DNA of 64,000 nt, from the NCBI RefSeq assembly GCF_000143415.4, contig NW_003314365.1, positions 203,991 to 267,990 on the forward strand, given 5' to 3'. Numbering within the stretch: the first letter of the stretch is position 1; every line of letters begins with the position of its first letter. Below are positions 22,547 through 34,853 of the stretch, piece by piece. The position numbers and the translations under genes are program-made. Source of the DNA: Selaginella moellendorffii. Its lineage: Eukaryota; Streptophyta; Lycopodiopsida; Selaginellales; Selaginellaceae. Below the pieces are notes generated by a model. The model was not told where the DNA came from and did no database searches. It saw only the letters and a program-made list of their open reading frames with translations.

Positions 22547-24477
22547 TCATATGTGATTGAGAGCTCCCGAGAATTTCTTCTTGAGCACGTCGCGTTTGGA
22601 TCCCCACCTCAAGCTGTTGGTCGGGCCAGTGGTCTCGGCTTGCATGGGATTGCCGATCACGTAATTGCCCATGGTGAGCGAGTCCTGGAGCTGCCGGTGG
22701 AGCTCCTTGTTCTTCTTCGTCAGCACGGCGTGCCGCCCCTTGAGCTCTCGGAGCTTCCTCTCAAACGCCTCCACGTTTTCTTTGTGGAGCTCCAAGTCGT
22801 CCAGCAGCGCGGGGTTTGTCACATTTACGATATCCTCCTGTTTAGTAGCAAAGAATCATCAGTTGTTCCGATTATAAAAAAAAAAAAAAAGGACCCGTAA
22901 AGAGTAAAAGCAGAGAAAGAGAAAGCATGGAGTGGAGACGTGGACGAACCTGCATCTTTGCCATCTTAGCTCGGAGAGTTTTGCACATAGCCTTCACCCT
23001 GTGCAGTTCTTTTCGCTTGGCCAGCAATTCAGAGTCCACAGTCTCTAAAGCTTTTGCATCAGTCTGTCACTCACCATAAAACTTCGTCACGAAACCAGGA
23101 AACGTAGCTACTTATACCTCGGTCTCCTTCTGGACGTACTGGAGCTTCTCACGAACATGAGTGAGCACGTGAACTACATGCGTGCTCTTTTTCTTGAGCT
23201 GGAAGAGCTCGTCATTTTTCTTCGATAGCTGCACACACACAAACACGACGAGAAAGGAGATCGTTTACCTCGTAAAGTGGGAGTTTACCTTCTCGTTGAG
23301 TGACTCATTCTCGATTTTGAGCTGCTCGAAGTCGACCAAGTGAAGGCCGCCAGGTAGCTGTTCCTTCTTCCATAATGCCTGCTCCAGCTTTTTCAGCTGA
23401 GTCTTGAGCTGCTTCCCCTGAATCCTCAGAGTTTCAATCTCTGCATCCAGATCGTTTTCTTCGGCTTGGAGCTGGCAATAAATTCCCCTCGTCAATGCTC
23501 CGTCCCGTACCAGTGTTAGTCTAAAGTATACTACCTTTGCGAGTAGCTTAGGCTTCAGAGGCTTTCCAGTTATGCTGTGTTCGGCTTCCCTAGCCATCTG
23601 CACTGGAGTCAGATCGTGCATTTCGTTAGTTTCAGCTGAAAGAAAGAATCAAAGAAAAAGCTGGCGGCTACAGTTTGTTGTTTTGTCATGCAAGATAATT
23701 TCAGCAAGGCAACAACGAAAGAACCTGCCACTTGTAGGCCAGAAACTCGGAGCGCATCGCTTTGGCTTCCTCTTGCTTCTCCCTCACTTGCTCTTGCATG
23801 TCCTCAATCCTCTCGTCGTACTCGAGAACCAGCCGGTCGATCTCTTCCTTGAGATTCTTCCATTGAGTCAACCGCTGCCAATCAAAACAAGAAACAAGGA
23901 TAAAACACTTCGAAAGAGATAAAACAAGGATTTTCTCACAGCCTGATACAGTGTCTCGGCACCTTCGAGGAAGAGCTTGGTTCCAATTGTCGAGCGTCGC
24001 TTCTGCAGAGCCAGCAGGCGTTTCTCCAGCACCTTGTTCTCTGACTGGAGATCACCAATCTCCTCCATCGTTTCCTAGAAAAAGCAAGGCCATTTGTGTG
24101 AAGAACACGGAAAGGAGGGAAGAGAGAAACAACGTTTCATCTTATCTAAGATGTTTAGTGACGATATCCCACCTCGATGTGAAACATGACTTGGTGCCTT
24201 TCCTCGGCCTACATTCCCAGTCGCGACACGAATTTAGATCCAAAAAGTATAACAAAGTCGCTTAAAACGAAGACCTGGGGCGCCTCATCCTTAGTCCCCT
24301 CCGATGTGGAAAGATCCGTCGTTGTCGTTTGCGGCGATACCTCCTCCTTCTTCTCCATTTGTTGCTCCCCTTGTTTCACCTGATCCATCGCAAAATAAAC
24401 AAATCATCCACATTTCCCTCTCCATCACGCAACAATCTCACCTCGTCGCCCTTGACTTCTTCTCCTTCCTCCGCCAT
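22547..24477 (-). CDS. CCDC96: CCDC96/CFAP184-like ciliary coiled-coil protein
   Basis: Multi-exon minus-strand gene. Exon 1 is MAEEGEEVKGDE (24477-24442, donor GAG|GTGAGA). The later exons read an almost continuous coiled coil: IGDLQSENKVLEKRLLALQK, then EIDRLVLEYDERIEDMQEQV, the hallmark HLVDFEQLKIENESLNEK, LSKKNDELFQLKKKS, VVHVLTHVREKLQYVQKETE, and the C-terminal NPALLDDLELHKENVEAFER. The FEQLKIEN and LTHVREKL segments are the signature of the CCDC113/CCDC96 family, and the second favours CCDC96. In animals and algae the protein belongs to the axonemal complex linking the dynein regulatory complex and radial spokes. In this plant it should act in sperm flagella. Exon count (about nine) is approximate. 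Confidence 0.8.
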
Positions 24478-24771
24478 CGAGAGCGAGCGATGGCGATCGA
24501 GCGCGACAAGGAGGCGAGATTCTCTCACTCGCTCGATTCCTTCTGGTAGTTAAAAGAGCCCTAAAAAAGAATCATATGTGAATCATAGTTTATAAGATAA
24601 AAGGTGCTCGGAAGAACGTCATCACCAGTGCCTAGAAGTAAACTACAACACGTATTCACAGGCAAGAAAAGAATCGTTTCGTCAAAGTTGAGTTGCGAGA
24701 CTAGAAATCTCTGCTCGCTGCTGCTCGCTGCTGCTTCGATCGAGACGAGAGAGATCGATCGAGCGGTGGAA

Positions 24772-25943
24772 TCACACGACGCTGATTGGAACGTTGTTGC
24801 GGTCCCGCAAATTGCTGCTGAAAGCCGAGGACGAGGAGCTCTTGGAGTGGAAGGCCGAGTGTCTCGTCGATGGCTCGTCCAGCTTGAGCGGCTCCACCGA
24901 CAGTCCCAGCCGCAGTTGCGGAAGCTCGCCGCTGTCGAGCCTCACCGGAGCTCTTGGGAGGCTGGCTGTTGGCCGGACGAGCTTGGAGGAGGAGGATAGC
25001 GATGGCGATGGAGCTGGAGGCCGGTCCATGCACGGGCCGAGGCCCAGCCACACCGGCACTGCCACGGGAATTGGGACGGGCACCGGGTGGAGGAAGGCGA
25101 CGGGGGCTGCTCTTGTCGTCGACGAACTTCTGTTGGTTTCCTCGTTGGTGGTGTCTCCCTCGCTCGAGTCCATCACCTCCTCCTCCTTCACGGAATCGAG
25201 GGCCATCGCTACTGGGAACGGCTGCAAGCTCTCGCGAAATGTTGGAGCGACGGATGCTGGCGCTGGACCGCTGCTCAATTGGCGGAGTGGTGGTGGCGGC
25301 ATCGCATCTAGAACAGGACTGGTGAAGGAGTCAAATCCACCAGTAGCAGCTGCGACATCCTGGAAGCCAAAGTTTGAGCGCAATTCCTTCTTGCAAATCG
25401 AACAACTTACCACCTCTGGAGAGATATCAAAGAGGCTGGAGCGCCTCTTCCTCTTGCTTAGATTACTCTGCCGGATAAAATACTTTTGCGCGTGGCTGGC
25501 GACCTGCGTGGGAGTCCGCGTCGTCACAAAGTTCTTGGCGATGCCCCTCCAATCGCCCTTTCCGAGCTTTTGCAAGCCCAGGAGGAAGCATCTGTGCTCT
25601 TCCTCCGTCCAGGGAACTCCTGCAAGCCAAGAAAAGCCCTCCTTTGTGAGTGGAAACGAAGAACAAAGGAAGAAATCTAAGTTACCACTCACTCACCTTT
25701 CTTTCTCTCGCGAGCATTGCTGGATGTTTGGACGAGTCCATCAGAGACGTAACCATCGGCGATAGCTCCGGAATCCGAGGGCTCCGGCGTGGCGGCGGAG
25801 GGATTGTAATGCAGGAGATTGCCCATGCTGGCGCTCTTGCGCATCCCCTCGGTCAATCTCACTCCAAACAGCCTCACGCCGCGATCGGGGCACGTCCGCG
25901 AGTTGTGTCCATTGTGCCCGCAATGGGAGCACTTGCGCGTCAT
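24772..25943 (-). CDS. Single-repeat MYB (SHAQKYF class, KUA1/MYBS-like) with zinc knuckle
   Basis: Two exons. Exon 1 starts at ATG 25943 ([20 protein letters not shown]) and carries a CX2CX4HX4C zinc knuckle. Exon 2 starts with the MYB repeat: [45 protein letters not shown]. The SHAQKYF signature defines this 1R-MYB class, which binds I-box/TATCC-type elements. Near the C-terminus LRLGLS is an EAR-like motif, and the stop is at 24772. Exon 1 also contains RLFGVRL, another motif typical of the KUA1 group. Arabidopsis relatives repress growth, senescence or ROS genes; the role here is inferred. Confidence 0.92.
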
Positions 25944-27293
25944 GCTTGTTCCTCCTTAGCAGCTATGGCGGGGAAGGGAAAACCTAGCGCGCGACACGAG
26001 AGATCAGCAGAGTATGGGAGGGAGAATTCCCAGCGCTTGCTCGCTTACCAGATTTCTTCCAGGGCGAGAGCGCCGCCGTCGAGCTCGAGATCCACAAACC
26101 CTAAGCGCTCGAGGAAGGAGGAGGAGGAGGAGGAGGAGAAAAATCAAGGGGGAAAAAAACCAAGCACACTCCAAAGGCGCACAAGGAACAACAACCTCGC
26201 AAGGTTAAAGTAAAAAAAGAGAAGGAAGAAAATGGGCAAGTAAAAGATTTAGAAGGTGGTACCTAGTTAAAACGCGGAGATGGACGAGTGGATCCCAAAA
26301 TGGATGGACTGTCGTGGCGCCACGAGGCGGCTCCGCCGCCAGGGTTCGTACAGCACTTGGTGATTATATGTGAAGATATCCGCATATATGGTTGGTTGGT
26401 TGGCATATAATTTTCACCCTCTCCTTCCCCAAATGTGCCAAATATTTTAGCGTAAAGACTTTGATTCTCTATTCCTTGGCTCTGCCCGGGGAAGGGTTCC
26501 ACCTTGCCCTAATATAAACTAACGAATATGCCTGTGTCCCCCAACACATGGAAATCGCATCTTTGACGGATGGACGAGGAGAGTTACACGCATGCACACT
26601 TTACAAGTTTTCCTTTCATCTTCGTACAGAGACATAAATTTTCTTTGCTTTTTAACTTCCCGCTTGGTGGAGTAGAACGAACGAACTCATCCAAAACCGG
26701 ATTACGTGAAAATCTCGAGAGAAGCTTCTGGTGTGACAGCGATGGCGCAACAATTTCTTTTCGAGCAAAACTCGCCATCCTGCGAGAGACATGGGAATCA
26801 CGTGGAGTAAGCTGGATCACAAGTCACGCAACACAACAAAAGAGAGCATCTGTGCGAGTTCATGGAAATTTTTTCATTTGTTGCCATGTCTTGCTCCAGC
26901 AAACGCTACGAGCCTGAGCTATAATGGCTCCAAGGCGAGCTAGACGCATATACAAACGCATCATCTTCTCTTCTCTCTCCTGCAGAAAAGAAAGCTTTTT
27001 TAGCTCGAGAGACTCGAAGAAGAGAAAGAAAGCCACCACTCACCGAGTAAAAGCTGACACGCGAGAAAGGAAAGGTGCGCTCGCGAGGAATCACGTCACG
27101 ATCCGCAGTCGACGAAGTCTTTGGATTGATCAATTGTATCTGCGAAGGAATCCGTGAGTGTGGTGGGGACTCGAGCAGCCGACGCAGCAGTCACGCCTGT
27201 TAAAACCGACGCAGCAGTCACGCCTGTTGGAACCCGTCACCTTCGAGACAAAGTAGAACCTCGACTTTTAGTAGCGGCAGCACACATACCTTC
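25944..27293. other. Intergenic region upstream of the MYB gene and downstream of the PPR gene
   Basis: Contains the MYB promoter and leader (purine-rich GGA repeats at about 26115-26145) and the PPR 3' end. A 21-bp direct duplication (GACGCAGCAGTCACGCCTGTT) is seen at about 27180-27230. No supported gene. Confidence 0.4.
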
Positions 27294-29423
27294 TCACCGG
27301 TGCAGAGATCTCGCCAGGCAGCTGTGGATGTTCGCCATCAAATCGTAAGCAGCCGCGTGATCTCCTTTGGCTCCCACCAGTGACTCGAAAGCAATCTTCC
27401 CGGCTCCGAAGTTTCCATCTTGACACGCGCCCAGGACTGTTCTCCAAGCCAGCGCCTCGGGTTTGAATGGCATTCGCTCCAGAGTCTCCACGGCAGCTTC
27501 CACTAAGTTGGCCCGTGCGAGCAAATCCACCATGCACAGATAGTGCTCCATGCCCGGATCAACCCCGTACCGAGAACGCATTGCCTGAAAGCAAAGTTTC
27601 CCAGAGTCAACAAGCCCCGCACGACTGAACGCGGCCAACAAAGACACAAAAGTCGTACCGTTTGGTCGGGACCCCGCTGTTTCCATCTCATGGAAAAGTG
27701 CCAGTACTCGATCGGTGTCGCCTTGACGGGCATATCCAGCAATAAGAGCAGTCCAAGTCACTGTATCTCTGCAACACAGCGTGTCAAAGACATGCTGAGC
27801 GCAGGAAATTCTTCCGCACTTACCGTACGTGTCTACCACGGAGTTGGCTACAAGTCGATCGCTCTCGAGGCCACGCCTGCAAGCAGCTGCGTGAGCCTCT
27901 CTCGCCATTTGCAAGTCGACGGCACCGCCGCAGGCCTTGAGCACAGCCGCAAAAGCTTTACTGTCCGGAACGCAGCCTCCGTCTCGTTTCATGAGCGAAA
28001 ACAGCTCGAGAGCGAGCTTCGCTTCACCAGTCTCGGAGAAACCTGTTATCAGCGCCGTGTACGTCACCACGTTCCGGTGTGGCATCCGGTAAAACACCCT
28101 GCTTGCGTCCTCCAAGCTCCCGCACTTGGAGTACATGTCAACCAAGGTGTTTGCGACGAACACTTCGATGTCACAGCCACGTCTCGCAGCTTCCGAGTGA
28201 AGAGCCAGTCCTTTTTCCAGAGAGAGCTGCTTGTAAGACTTGTCGTTCACCACTGTCACCTCCTCTTTCTCTGCCATGCCCGTGCAAGCCTTGAGTACTG
28301 CCACAAAGGTCCTGGCATTGGGTGGACAAACAGCTCCAAGGTTTGCCATTGACACAAACAGCTCCAAGGCCAGTTCCTGTCGGCCATTGTCAACGTAACC
28401 GAGCATCAGCGAAGTCCAAGTCACGACCGTGAGATTCTTCATGCCGTAAAAGACCCTCTCAGAATCCGCCAAGCTCCCACACTTTGCGTACATGTCGACA
28501 AGTGCGTTGGCAATGAAGATGTCGTCTTGGTCTTTGCAACACCTTGTCAGCTGAAGATGCACTGCCAGGCCCTTTTCCAAAGAGAGAACTTTGGCGACTG
28601 TCTCGTCGCTTTCACGAACCGCTTCCTTCACTGCCAGATTTGTGCAAGCCTTCACTGCAGCAAGGAATGTCCGACCGTCCGGCTTGCAAGAGTTGTTGCA
28701 CAGCATCCACTCAAGTAACTTCAAAGCGACATCTTCTTCACCGTTCTCAGCATGCCCCAGTATGAGTGAATTCCACGACACAACGTTCCGGCACCCCATC
28801 GAGTCGAAGACTCTTCCAGCGTCTACCAAGCTTCCGGAGTTGGCGTACGCATCTATAAGAATGCTCGCCACATACAAGTCTGAAACACAGCAGCCACTAG
28901 TTTTAAGAAGCTCGCAATGCAAAAACATTATTTTTTCCAAGGAGCTCACCTTGACAGCCTTACCGTCCATTGCACTGCTGCCTTCCATCGCTGCCAGACG
29001 GCTACAAGCCTTCAATGCTGCTACATAGGTTCGAGAATTCGGAAGAACCGCTCCCGAGGATATCATGTGAGAAAACGTTTCCAAGGCCACCACCTCCTGG
29101 CCATTCTCTACAAGTCCCAGAATCAACGCAGTCCATGATACAACCGTGTGAGACGGCATTCCATCGAAAATACGTCGAGCTTCGGCCAGGATGCCGCATT
29201 TTCCATACATGTTGATGAGGGCAGTGGCCAAGTAAACGTTGGATCTTTCTTCACGCACACTGATTAAAGAGTGAATTTTTCTCCCTCGGTCAAGGTCCCT
29301 TGTTCTAGCGCACGCTTTAAGCTCCGCAAGAAGTTCTACTTTTAAACCTCCTTCCTTATTCTTCCTGTGATTGCATACCTGGATGGAAATGGACTCCCCT
29401 GCGCACACGCCGCTTGTTCGCAT
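27294..29423 (-). CDS. Pentatricopeptide repeat protein, PLS class
   Basis: Single-exon frame of 709 codons. Repeated blocks read NVYLATALINMYGKCGILAE, ARRIFDGMPSHTVVSWTALI, then similar blocks at roughly 100-residue intervals (DLYVASILIDAYANSGSL, DIFIANALVDMYAKCGSL, EVFVANTLVDMYSKCGSL, DRLVANSVVDTYGKCGRI). This is the P-L-S repeat order. The C-terminal E-like segment (YLCMVDLLARANLVEAAVET, LAWRTVLGACQDGN) ends early at CLARSLHR, with no DYW domain. PLS proteins bind organellar RNA one base per repeat and serve editing or processing. The N-terminus lacks an obvious long transit peptide, so targeting is uncertain. Confidence 0.92.
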   Translation of the reverse strand: MRTSGVCAGESISIQVCNHRKNKEGGLKVELLAELKACARTRDLDRGRKIHSLISVREERSNVYLATALINMYGKCGILAEARRIFDGMPSHTVVSWTALILGLVENGQEVVALETFSHMISSGAVLPNSRTYVAALKACSRLAAMEGSSAMDGKAVKVSSLEKIMFLHCELLKTSGCCVSDLYVASILIDAYANSGSLVDAGRVFDSMGCRNVVSWNSLILGHAENGEEDVALKLLEWMLCNNSCKPDGRTFLAAVKACTNLAVKEAVRESDETVAKVLSLEKGLAVHLQLTRCCKDQDDIFIANALVDMYAKCGSLADSERVFYGMKNLTVVTWTSLMLGYVDNGRQELALELFVSMANLGAVCPPNARTFVAVLKACTGMAEKEEVTVVNDKSYKQLSLEKGLALHSEAARRGCDIEVFVANTLVDMYSKCGSLEDASRVFYRMPHRNVVTYTALITGFSETGEAKLALELFSLMKRDGGCVPDSKAFAAVLKACGGAVDLQMAREAHAAACRRGLESDRLVANSVVDTYGKCGRISCAQHVFDTLCCRDTVTWTALIAGYARQGDTDRVLALFHEMETAGSRPNGTTFVSLLAAFSRAGLVDSGKLCFQAMRSRYGVDPGMEHYLCMVDLLARANLVEAAVETLERMPFKPEALAWRTVLGACQDGNFGAGKIAFESLVGAKGDHAAAYDLMANIHSCLARSLHR

Positions 29424-29535
29424 GGCCTCGGGGCATTAGGCAGAAGAACCCTATGCCTTGGAACCATTAACTTCCCCCTAAAAGGAAAATTAGTTTGGAA
29501 AAGAGAACGCTCGCCCGATTCTTACCTGGTAGTAG

Positions 29536-32500
29536 CCTATGAATCTAGAGCACAAAGTTCATCAAACTCGGCCAGAGCAGCCTCCATGGCTGATGCAACG
29601 TCCCCGTCGTCTTGATTGTTGTCACAAAAGTAGTCTGTTTCGTCCGTGCCACGATCAAAGGGATTGACGCTTCCAACCTGCTATACTTTCCACTACCATC
29701 ACTCATCTAATCAGTAATAACAGGGACACCGTACCTCGCAAAATTGAGCGTAGTGCAGATAAGCCGGGCTATTTTCGACAGTTCCAAAAAGAAGATCGCT
29801 CCCATACCATTTCTCTGACTCCGTCGTAAGGGATAGACTAACAAGAAAACCAATTTAGACGAAGAAAGACAAAGAGTTGAGCTCTTGCCTGTCAGATACA
29901 TCCTGTTCGGAAGGCATCACCAGTCCTACCCAATCGTCCTCCGTAGAAACTTCAGATTGCTTCTCTTTTTGCAATGGCTCTGACGCCACAACTGCTGGCG
30001 GCTCCTCATGCTTCCGTTGGCCAAACAGCCAGTTGGGACTCTTTAACTGCACTTCTCTGTAGAATTACGGGGTTAGCTATTTCTTATTCCATTCCGCTTA
30101 TACTTACGCAGCATCAGGGGCCGTGCAGGTTCCTTTCGGATCTGAATCACTCTGAGTGCAGACTACCTTCAGTAATCCGCTCGTCACCTGCATGATTTTA
30201 TCAAATGATGTCAGCTTCAACCGAGTGGACTCGTCATTGGAAGTCGATAGCTTTGAAATCGTCGTTTTTGAGCTGCTGGCTTCAACTTTCGGCGACGGCT
30301 TCCTAAAATACCACGAGCTGGTTACTGAGCATCTCCACACTAATAAATTAATTACTTACAAGACGAAATCTTCAAACAATTCCTCGCCACAGCCAGCGAC
30401 ATGAAGGTAGTAATCTGAATCAAGATCCCACAGAGCTGGTTTTCCTTCTTGCGGTTGGAAGTAGCCTAAGAACCTGGGCAGACACATGGTCGTGAAAAAA
30501 GGAAAAGAGGAAACATTTCAAGTGCTTACAAGTTCATCGCGTCTTGCTTCTCGCCGTCAGTGTAAGTGTTGCTGTAGTACCGCTTAATTGACTTCAAGAA
30601 CTCTTGAGACTGCGTGGTCGCCTTCCACCTCCCATGCCTCTCAGGAAACACCTGGCAGCAGCACTATATGTAAGACTAATCAGCGTCGATGGTTCTTACG
30701 GTGTTGTGAGCTGCGGAGCCACCATACTGAAGAGCCAATGCATCTCCCATATTCTGGTACATGTCCATCAGAGCTGCAGCTATGGTACTGTCAGGATCTA
30801 CTCGCGGTACGTTTGTGATTCCAACGGAATGCAGTTGCCGTCCAAGTGCTGCCAAGCCATATGCGTACTGCGCAACATTTGTGCGATCCAGGCAATCAAT
30901 ACAATTTGTTCTCAAAACTCCAGATTGCAAGGTCCTCCCTCGGTCATAGTTTACTGTATCGCTGGAGCTTGCCGTTTCAGAACCCCCAGTGTATCTGTCA
31001 GAGAATATTGTTACCGTAAACAGTTCAGACCACGAGGAAAGCTTACAAAGACGGACGTTGAAATTTCTTTTTTTCTTTCCATGGTCTCCCGCTGTAGTAG
31101 AAGCCAGTCAAGTCCAATGCTTCAGTTGCAACAGCTCCAAGCACAGCCAAGACATTTGCAGACTTACTGGAATCACAGCGTCAATGAGGTGAGACAAGAA
31201 CGAAAAACAAAACACCTTTTGGCAAACTTGTGGAAGTCCCAGTGGATAAACTTTAAACGACGTTCTTCAGGAAGAATCTGATTGAGATAACCGACTGCAG
31301 TTGCAAATTCACGTCGCAGCATCATTTCACGCGGTCTTTTCTCCACCGTCTACACCGGATTCACACGATAAGAGCTTAACGCTAATATGACTACACTTGC
31401 CTTTATAAGGTTGAGAATTATGATTGGATCGCCATATCTTCGTGAAAGGTCTTCAAAATGCAGCTTGGTAGCCAGATAGACCGGATCATATCTTTGTACT
31501 GCACAAGAACTGTTAGTCATACGCAATCAAAAGCATCCGAGGCACTCACAGACAATGTCGGGCTTTGGACTGAGGCGAGAAGCTTCTTGTGACCAGAAGA
31601 GCGGGATGGATCCACGGTTTTGCACCACAGAGCTCATGAGGCCCGGCTTGGTCTCGTCAATCACAATCTGCTCGGTTTCGACATCATTTGCGACTCTGCC
31701 TTTATCATTCACACCTCTTTTGAGATATCTGCACGTCATCATAAAGAACATGAAAAAGTTAAAAACCAAAGAAAGGAAAACAGCGAACCTCGTCCCGGCA
31801 AAATGCCGCGACCTCCGTGCAATGAGCGTGAGGGAGAAAACATGACCATAGATTGAAAGCTTTGCCTGACAAAAAGCCGAATTCTTCTCAGCACAGCAAA
31901 CGAGCAAGTAGCAAGTACCTGCTCAAAGTGCCCGTGAACTAGCGCCACAGTCCACCTGGTGTTTCCAAGACGACGACGAATTCCCAGCGTCAGAAAAGCA
32001 TTCCAGACGAACATGTTGTCGTAAGGAATGTTACTATCCGCACCTTCACCCGCTTCTAGTGCGTTCCTCTGGAGAGTGTGCATGAGATTGTACGTGTAGC
32101 TGAAGTAGAAGTCTTTGGTGAGATCCACGCTAGACAGCAGCTTCCTATACCTGTAAGAAGAACAAAATGGAAGAGGACGAAGAAACACGGATGGAGCAGA
32201 ACGAAGAATTTTTTTTTTACCTGAGCTCGGTCTTGGAAGCTGCTACTTCGGTCTGGACAGTGGGATGAGGAACGGTGAGAAGCTGGTTCTCATCGATCGC
32301 ATACACAGCATGACCACACAAACTTCCAATCTGGCGACGCTTGGAAACAAGGAGCATGTAATGTGATTCGCGGAACTTGATAAACCCTGCAAAGAGAAAG
32401 AGATGATCCAATCATTCGATCGATCGTGGCTGAGCTCAGCTAGAGGAGGAACGGTCGCTCACCGACAATGCCGTAAGCCTTGGTAACGAGATGGAGTCCA

Positions 32501-32790
32501 CCAGTGGCCTTGTTGCCCTCGGCGACCCTCTGCAAGCTCCCCGCGCATTCGTGCTTGGTGTAGACGACGGGATCTTCCACAATATTGAGCTCCGCAGGCT
32601 CGGTCCTGTCGATCTTGAGGATTCTCCAGTGCCGCTTCTCGGAATCCCTCGCAACCAGGTAGAACCACTGCCAACAACGCAATCGATCATCACACAAATC
32701 CAAATCGCATCAAGCACAGCGCACCGATTGCGTCTCGTAGAGCTTGAATTTCTCCAGGGAGTAGCTGCCGCCACCGCCAGGCGTCGGCAT
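29536..32790 (-). CDS. SAC-domain phosphoinositide phosphatase (plant SAC1-5/FIG4-like clade)
   Basis: Many-exon gene starting at ATG 32790 ([20 protein letters not shown]) and ending ...[16 protein letters not shown] with a stop at 29536. The Sac domain is spread over exons: [73 protein letters not shown], and the catalytic P-loop [17 protein letters not shown] (CX5R) at about 30890. The family removes phosphates from PI(3,5)P2, PI3P or PI4P; plant SAC1-5 relatives act at the vacuole and in wall and trafficking. It lies 109 bp downstream of SWP73 on the same strand. Substrate choice is inferred from the clade. Confidence 0.88.
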
Positions 32791-32899
32791 AGCAGCAAGG
32801 AATTAGGGTTCTTCAAATTGATTAAAAATTGTACAAGTGTTCTTCGTAGCGATATAGTAGTTTCCCCTCTCTTTGTTCTTTCTCGAATCAAGCTAAGCT

Positions 32900-34689
32900 T
32901 TAGCTGGGAGTCACGGAAGAATTCGCTGTCGCCAACGCCACCGCCGCTGGTGCCGCATTGGCCGCAGCTTCCGCCACCCTGGCTGTTCTTCGATTCAAGT
33001 ACCTGATCACTGCGTCCTCCACCCTGCACGAAAATTTCGACCGATCAATGAAACAAGAACAGCCAAAAAGCAAATCGAGATCACAAACCATGGTTGGCAG
33101 TAGAAATCCGATCGACGCTCCTTCTCCGCGTTCCGGCTGGCCTGGCCATTGATGATCTTGAGGTCCCGGCTCTGCGAAGCGATGAGACCATTGATGAACT
33201 CCACCGGCGAGTTGCTAAACCCGAGAAAGAAGGCTCTCCTCTTGCGGTGCTCGTTGATCTTGCGGATGGAGCTGCAGATGAGCTCGTCGTAGGCCTCGAT
33301 GTCCCTGTGCCTCTCCATGTTGGCCAAGAACATCGCCATATCCTTTTGCAGCGGCGTCACCACGTCCACCACGATGTCGTAGCACGCGTTCCCGGCGGGG
33401 TTCTTGCCGCTCAGCTTGATCTTGTGCTCCAGCTGGATGGGTTGTGGAGCCGAGAGATGCTGGTGGAGCCGGTTCAAGATGGACGTGAACTTGACGCGGT
33501 CCTCGCCCAGGATTCTCTGGAGTGGCAAGTCGCAGTTGACGACGGTGGGATCGCTCGGGTTCTGGAGCTTCTTCCCTTTGATGTAGTGCCAGAAAGCCGC
33601 GATGATCCGAGCTCGCGTCTCGACCTCCACACCCAAGAGCTCCGCCAGCGGCGGCGAGAGCTTGTACCTCTCCGGAGTATACTTCATGTCAAGCCGGATG
33701 ATCGCGGTCAGCTCCTTGTCGCCTTTCCTCTTGATCTCGAATCCCTCCACGGGAGCGCTGCCGCCGCCACCGCCGCTGCCATTGCTGGAGATGATCCCGC
33801 CACTGTTGTTGCCGGTGCTCCTCGACGCATCCCAGACGATGGTGGAGTTCTCGGGATACATTGCCGGGTCGAGCTGGACGGTGATCCTCTTGAAGAAGGA
33901 GGAGAACTTTGGGAATGGCAAGCTCTTGGCGGCGGCGCTCTCGGTCTCGCCATCGTCCCCGACGATCCTGCCCATGATCCGGAGCGTCCACGAGGGTGGC
34001 TCGCCCGGGTTGTATCCCATGTGTGGGTCGTGGTTGTTTACCTGGTTCGCATACGTATTGAAGACGTACATGCGTAGCGTTCGCTGGTAGCGCGGTGGAT
34101 TCTGGACGCTCTCCTGGATCTCGAGCTTCTTCCGCGCCAGCGCCGCGTCCACCCGGCCCTCGAACTCCAGCAGCTGCGAGTAGAGCGCCGACTCGGGGAG
34201 GAGAGCTCCAACTCTATCGGGGATTTGCCTATCGCCGATCTTCCTCCTCTTGCGCCTAGCGGCGGGATTGGCTTCGCCGCTCTTGATCGCCGCTGCCGCC
34301 GTTGCCGCCGCCGCCAATCTCTGCTGCTGCTGCTGCTGCTGCTGCTGTTGGAGCATTTGCATCTGGATCATCTGCATTTGATGGATCTGGTGTGGCTGGG
34401 GTTTGATCATCCCACCGGCGCTGCCCTGGACGCCCCCTCCTCCCCCCACGCCTCCCACCGCGAGGCGCTGCTTGAGGAGCTGCTGCTGGAGGGGGCCGGC
34501 GGCGCTGTTGAGCATCCCGCCATTGCGACCCGCCGCCGCCGCCGCCATCGCCATTTGCATCTGCGCGGCCAAATGCTGGCTCTGCTGCTGCTGCTGTTGC
34601 TGCCCTTGCTGGAGCTGCTGGATCATCGCCGCTGGAGTGGCGGACGAGGAAGGTTGCCCCGCCCCAGCACCTGGCTGCCCTGCCGCCAT
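32900..34689 (-). CDS. SWP73: SWI/SNF chromatin-remodelling subunit SWP73/BAF60
   Basis: Two exons: 34689-33089 and 33023-32900, giving about 574 residues. The splice rebuilds a Trp codon (CQPW|VEDAVIRYL). The N-terminus is Gln/Ala/Met-rich. The conserved core begins ARRKRRKIGDRQIPDRVGAL. The SWIB/MDM2 domain is at about KYKLSPPLAELLGVE, IIAAFWHYIKGKKLQNP and VNCDLPLQRILGEDRVKF. The C-terminal part (RHRDIEAYDELICSSIRKIN, FINGLIASQSRDLK) is typical of BAF60. It is a core subunit of BRM/SYD-type remodelling complexes in the nucleus. It shares a 164-bp head-to-head interval with the GDSL gene. Confidence 0.95.
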
Positions 34690-34853
34690 CGCCTCCTAGG
34701 GCTCTTGAGATTAGGGTTCTTGGAGTTTTATAAAATTCTTTCTTTTTGCTTTCCCGGATGCCATCCATCGCCTTGGCATGAAATGCTCCACTACTTAAAT
34801 CTCTGCGCGCTCGCCTGTGGCTCTTCTCGCCATGATCGATCGATTCGATCGAA
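34690..34853. promoter_or_regulatory. Short bidirectional promoter interval (SWP73 / GDSL)
   Basis: Only 164 bp separate the two divergent start codons. Both 5' UTRs and core promoters must fit here or overlap the neighbouring gene. A GATCGAT-rich stretch lies near the GDSL start. Confidence 0.5.

Noticed and set aside
24794-25765. 323-codon plus-strand frame opposite the MYB gene
   Set aside because: Shadow of the Ser/Pro-rich MYB exon on the minus strand, with no domain of its own.
27543-28352. 269-codon plus-strand frame opposite the PPR gene
   Set aside because: Antisense shadow of a repeat-containing PPR exon.
33094-34077. 327-codon plus-strand frame opposite SWP73
   Set aside because: It is an antisense shadow of the GC-rich SWP73 exon; the minus strand carries the SWIB domain.
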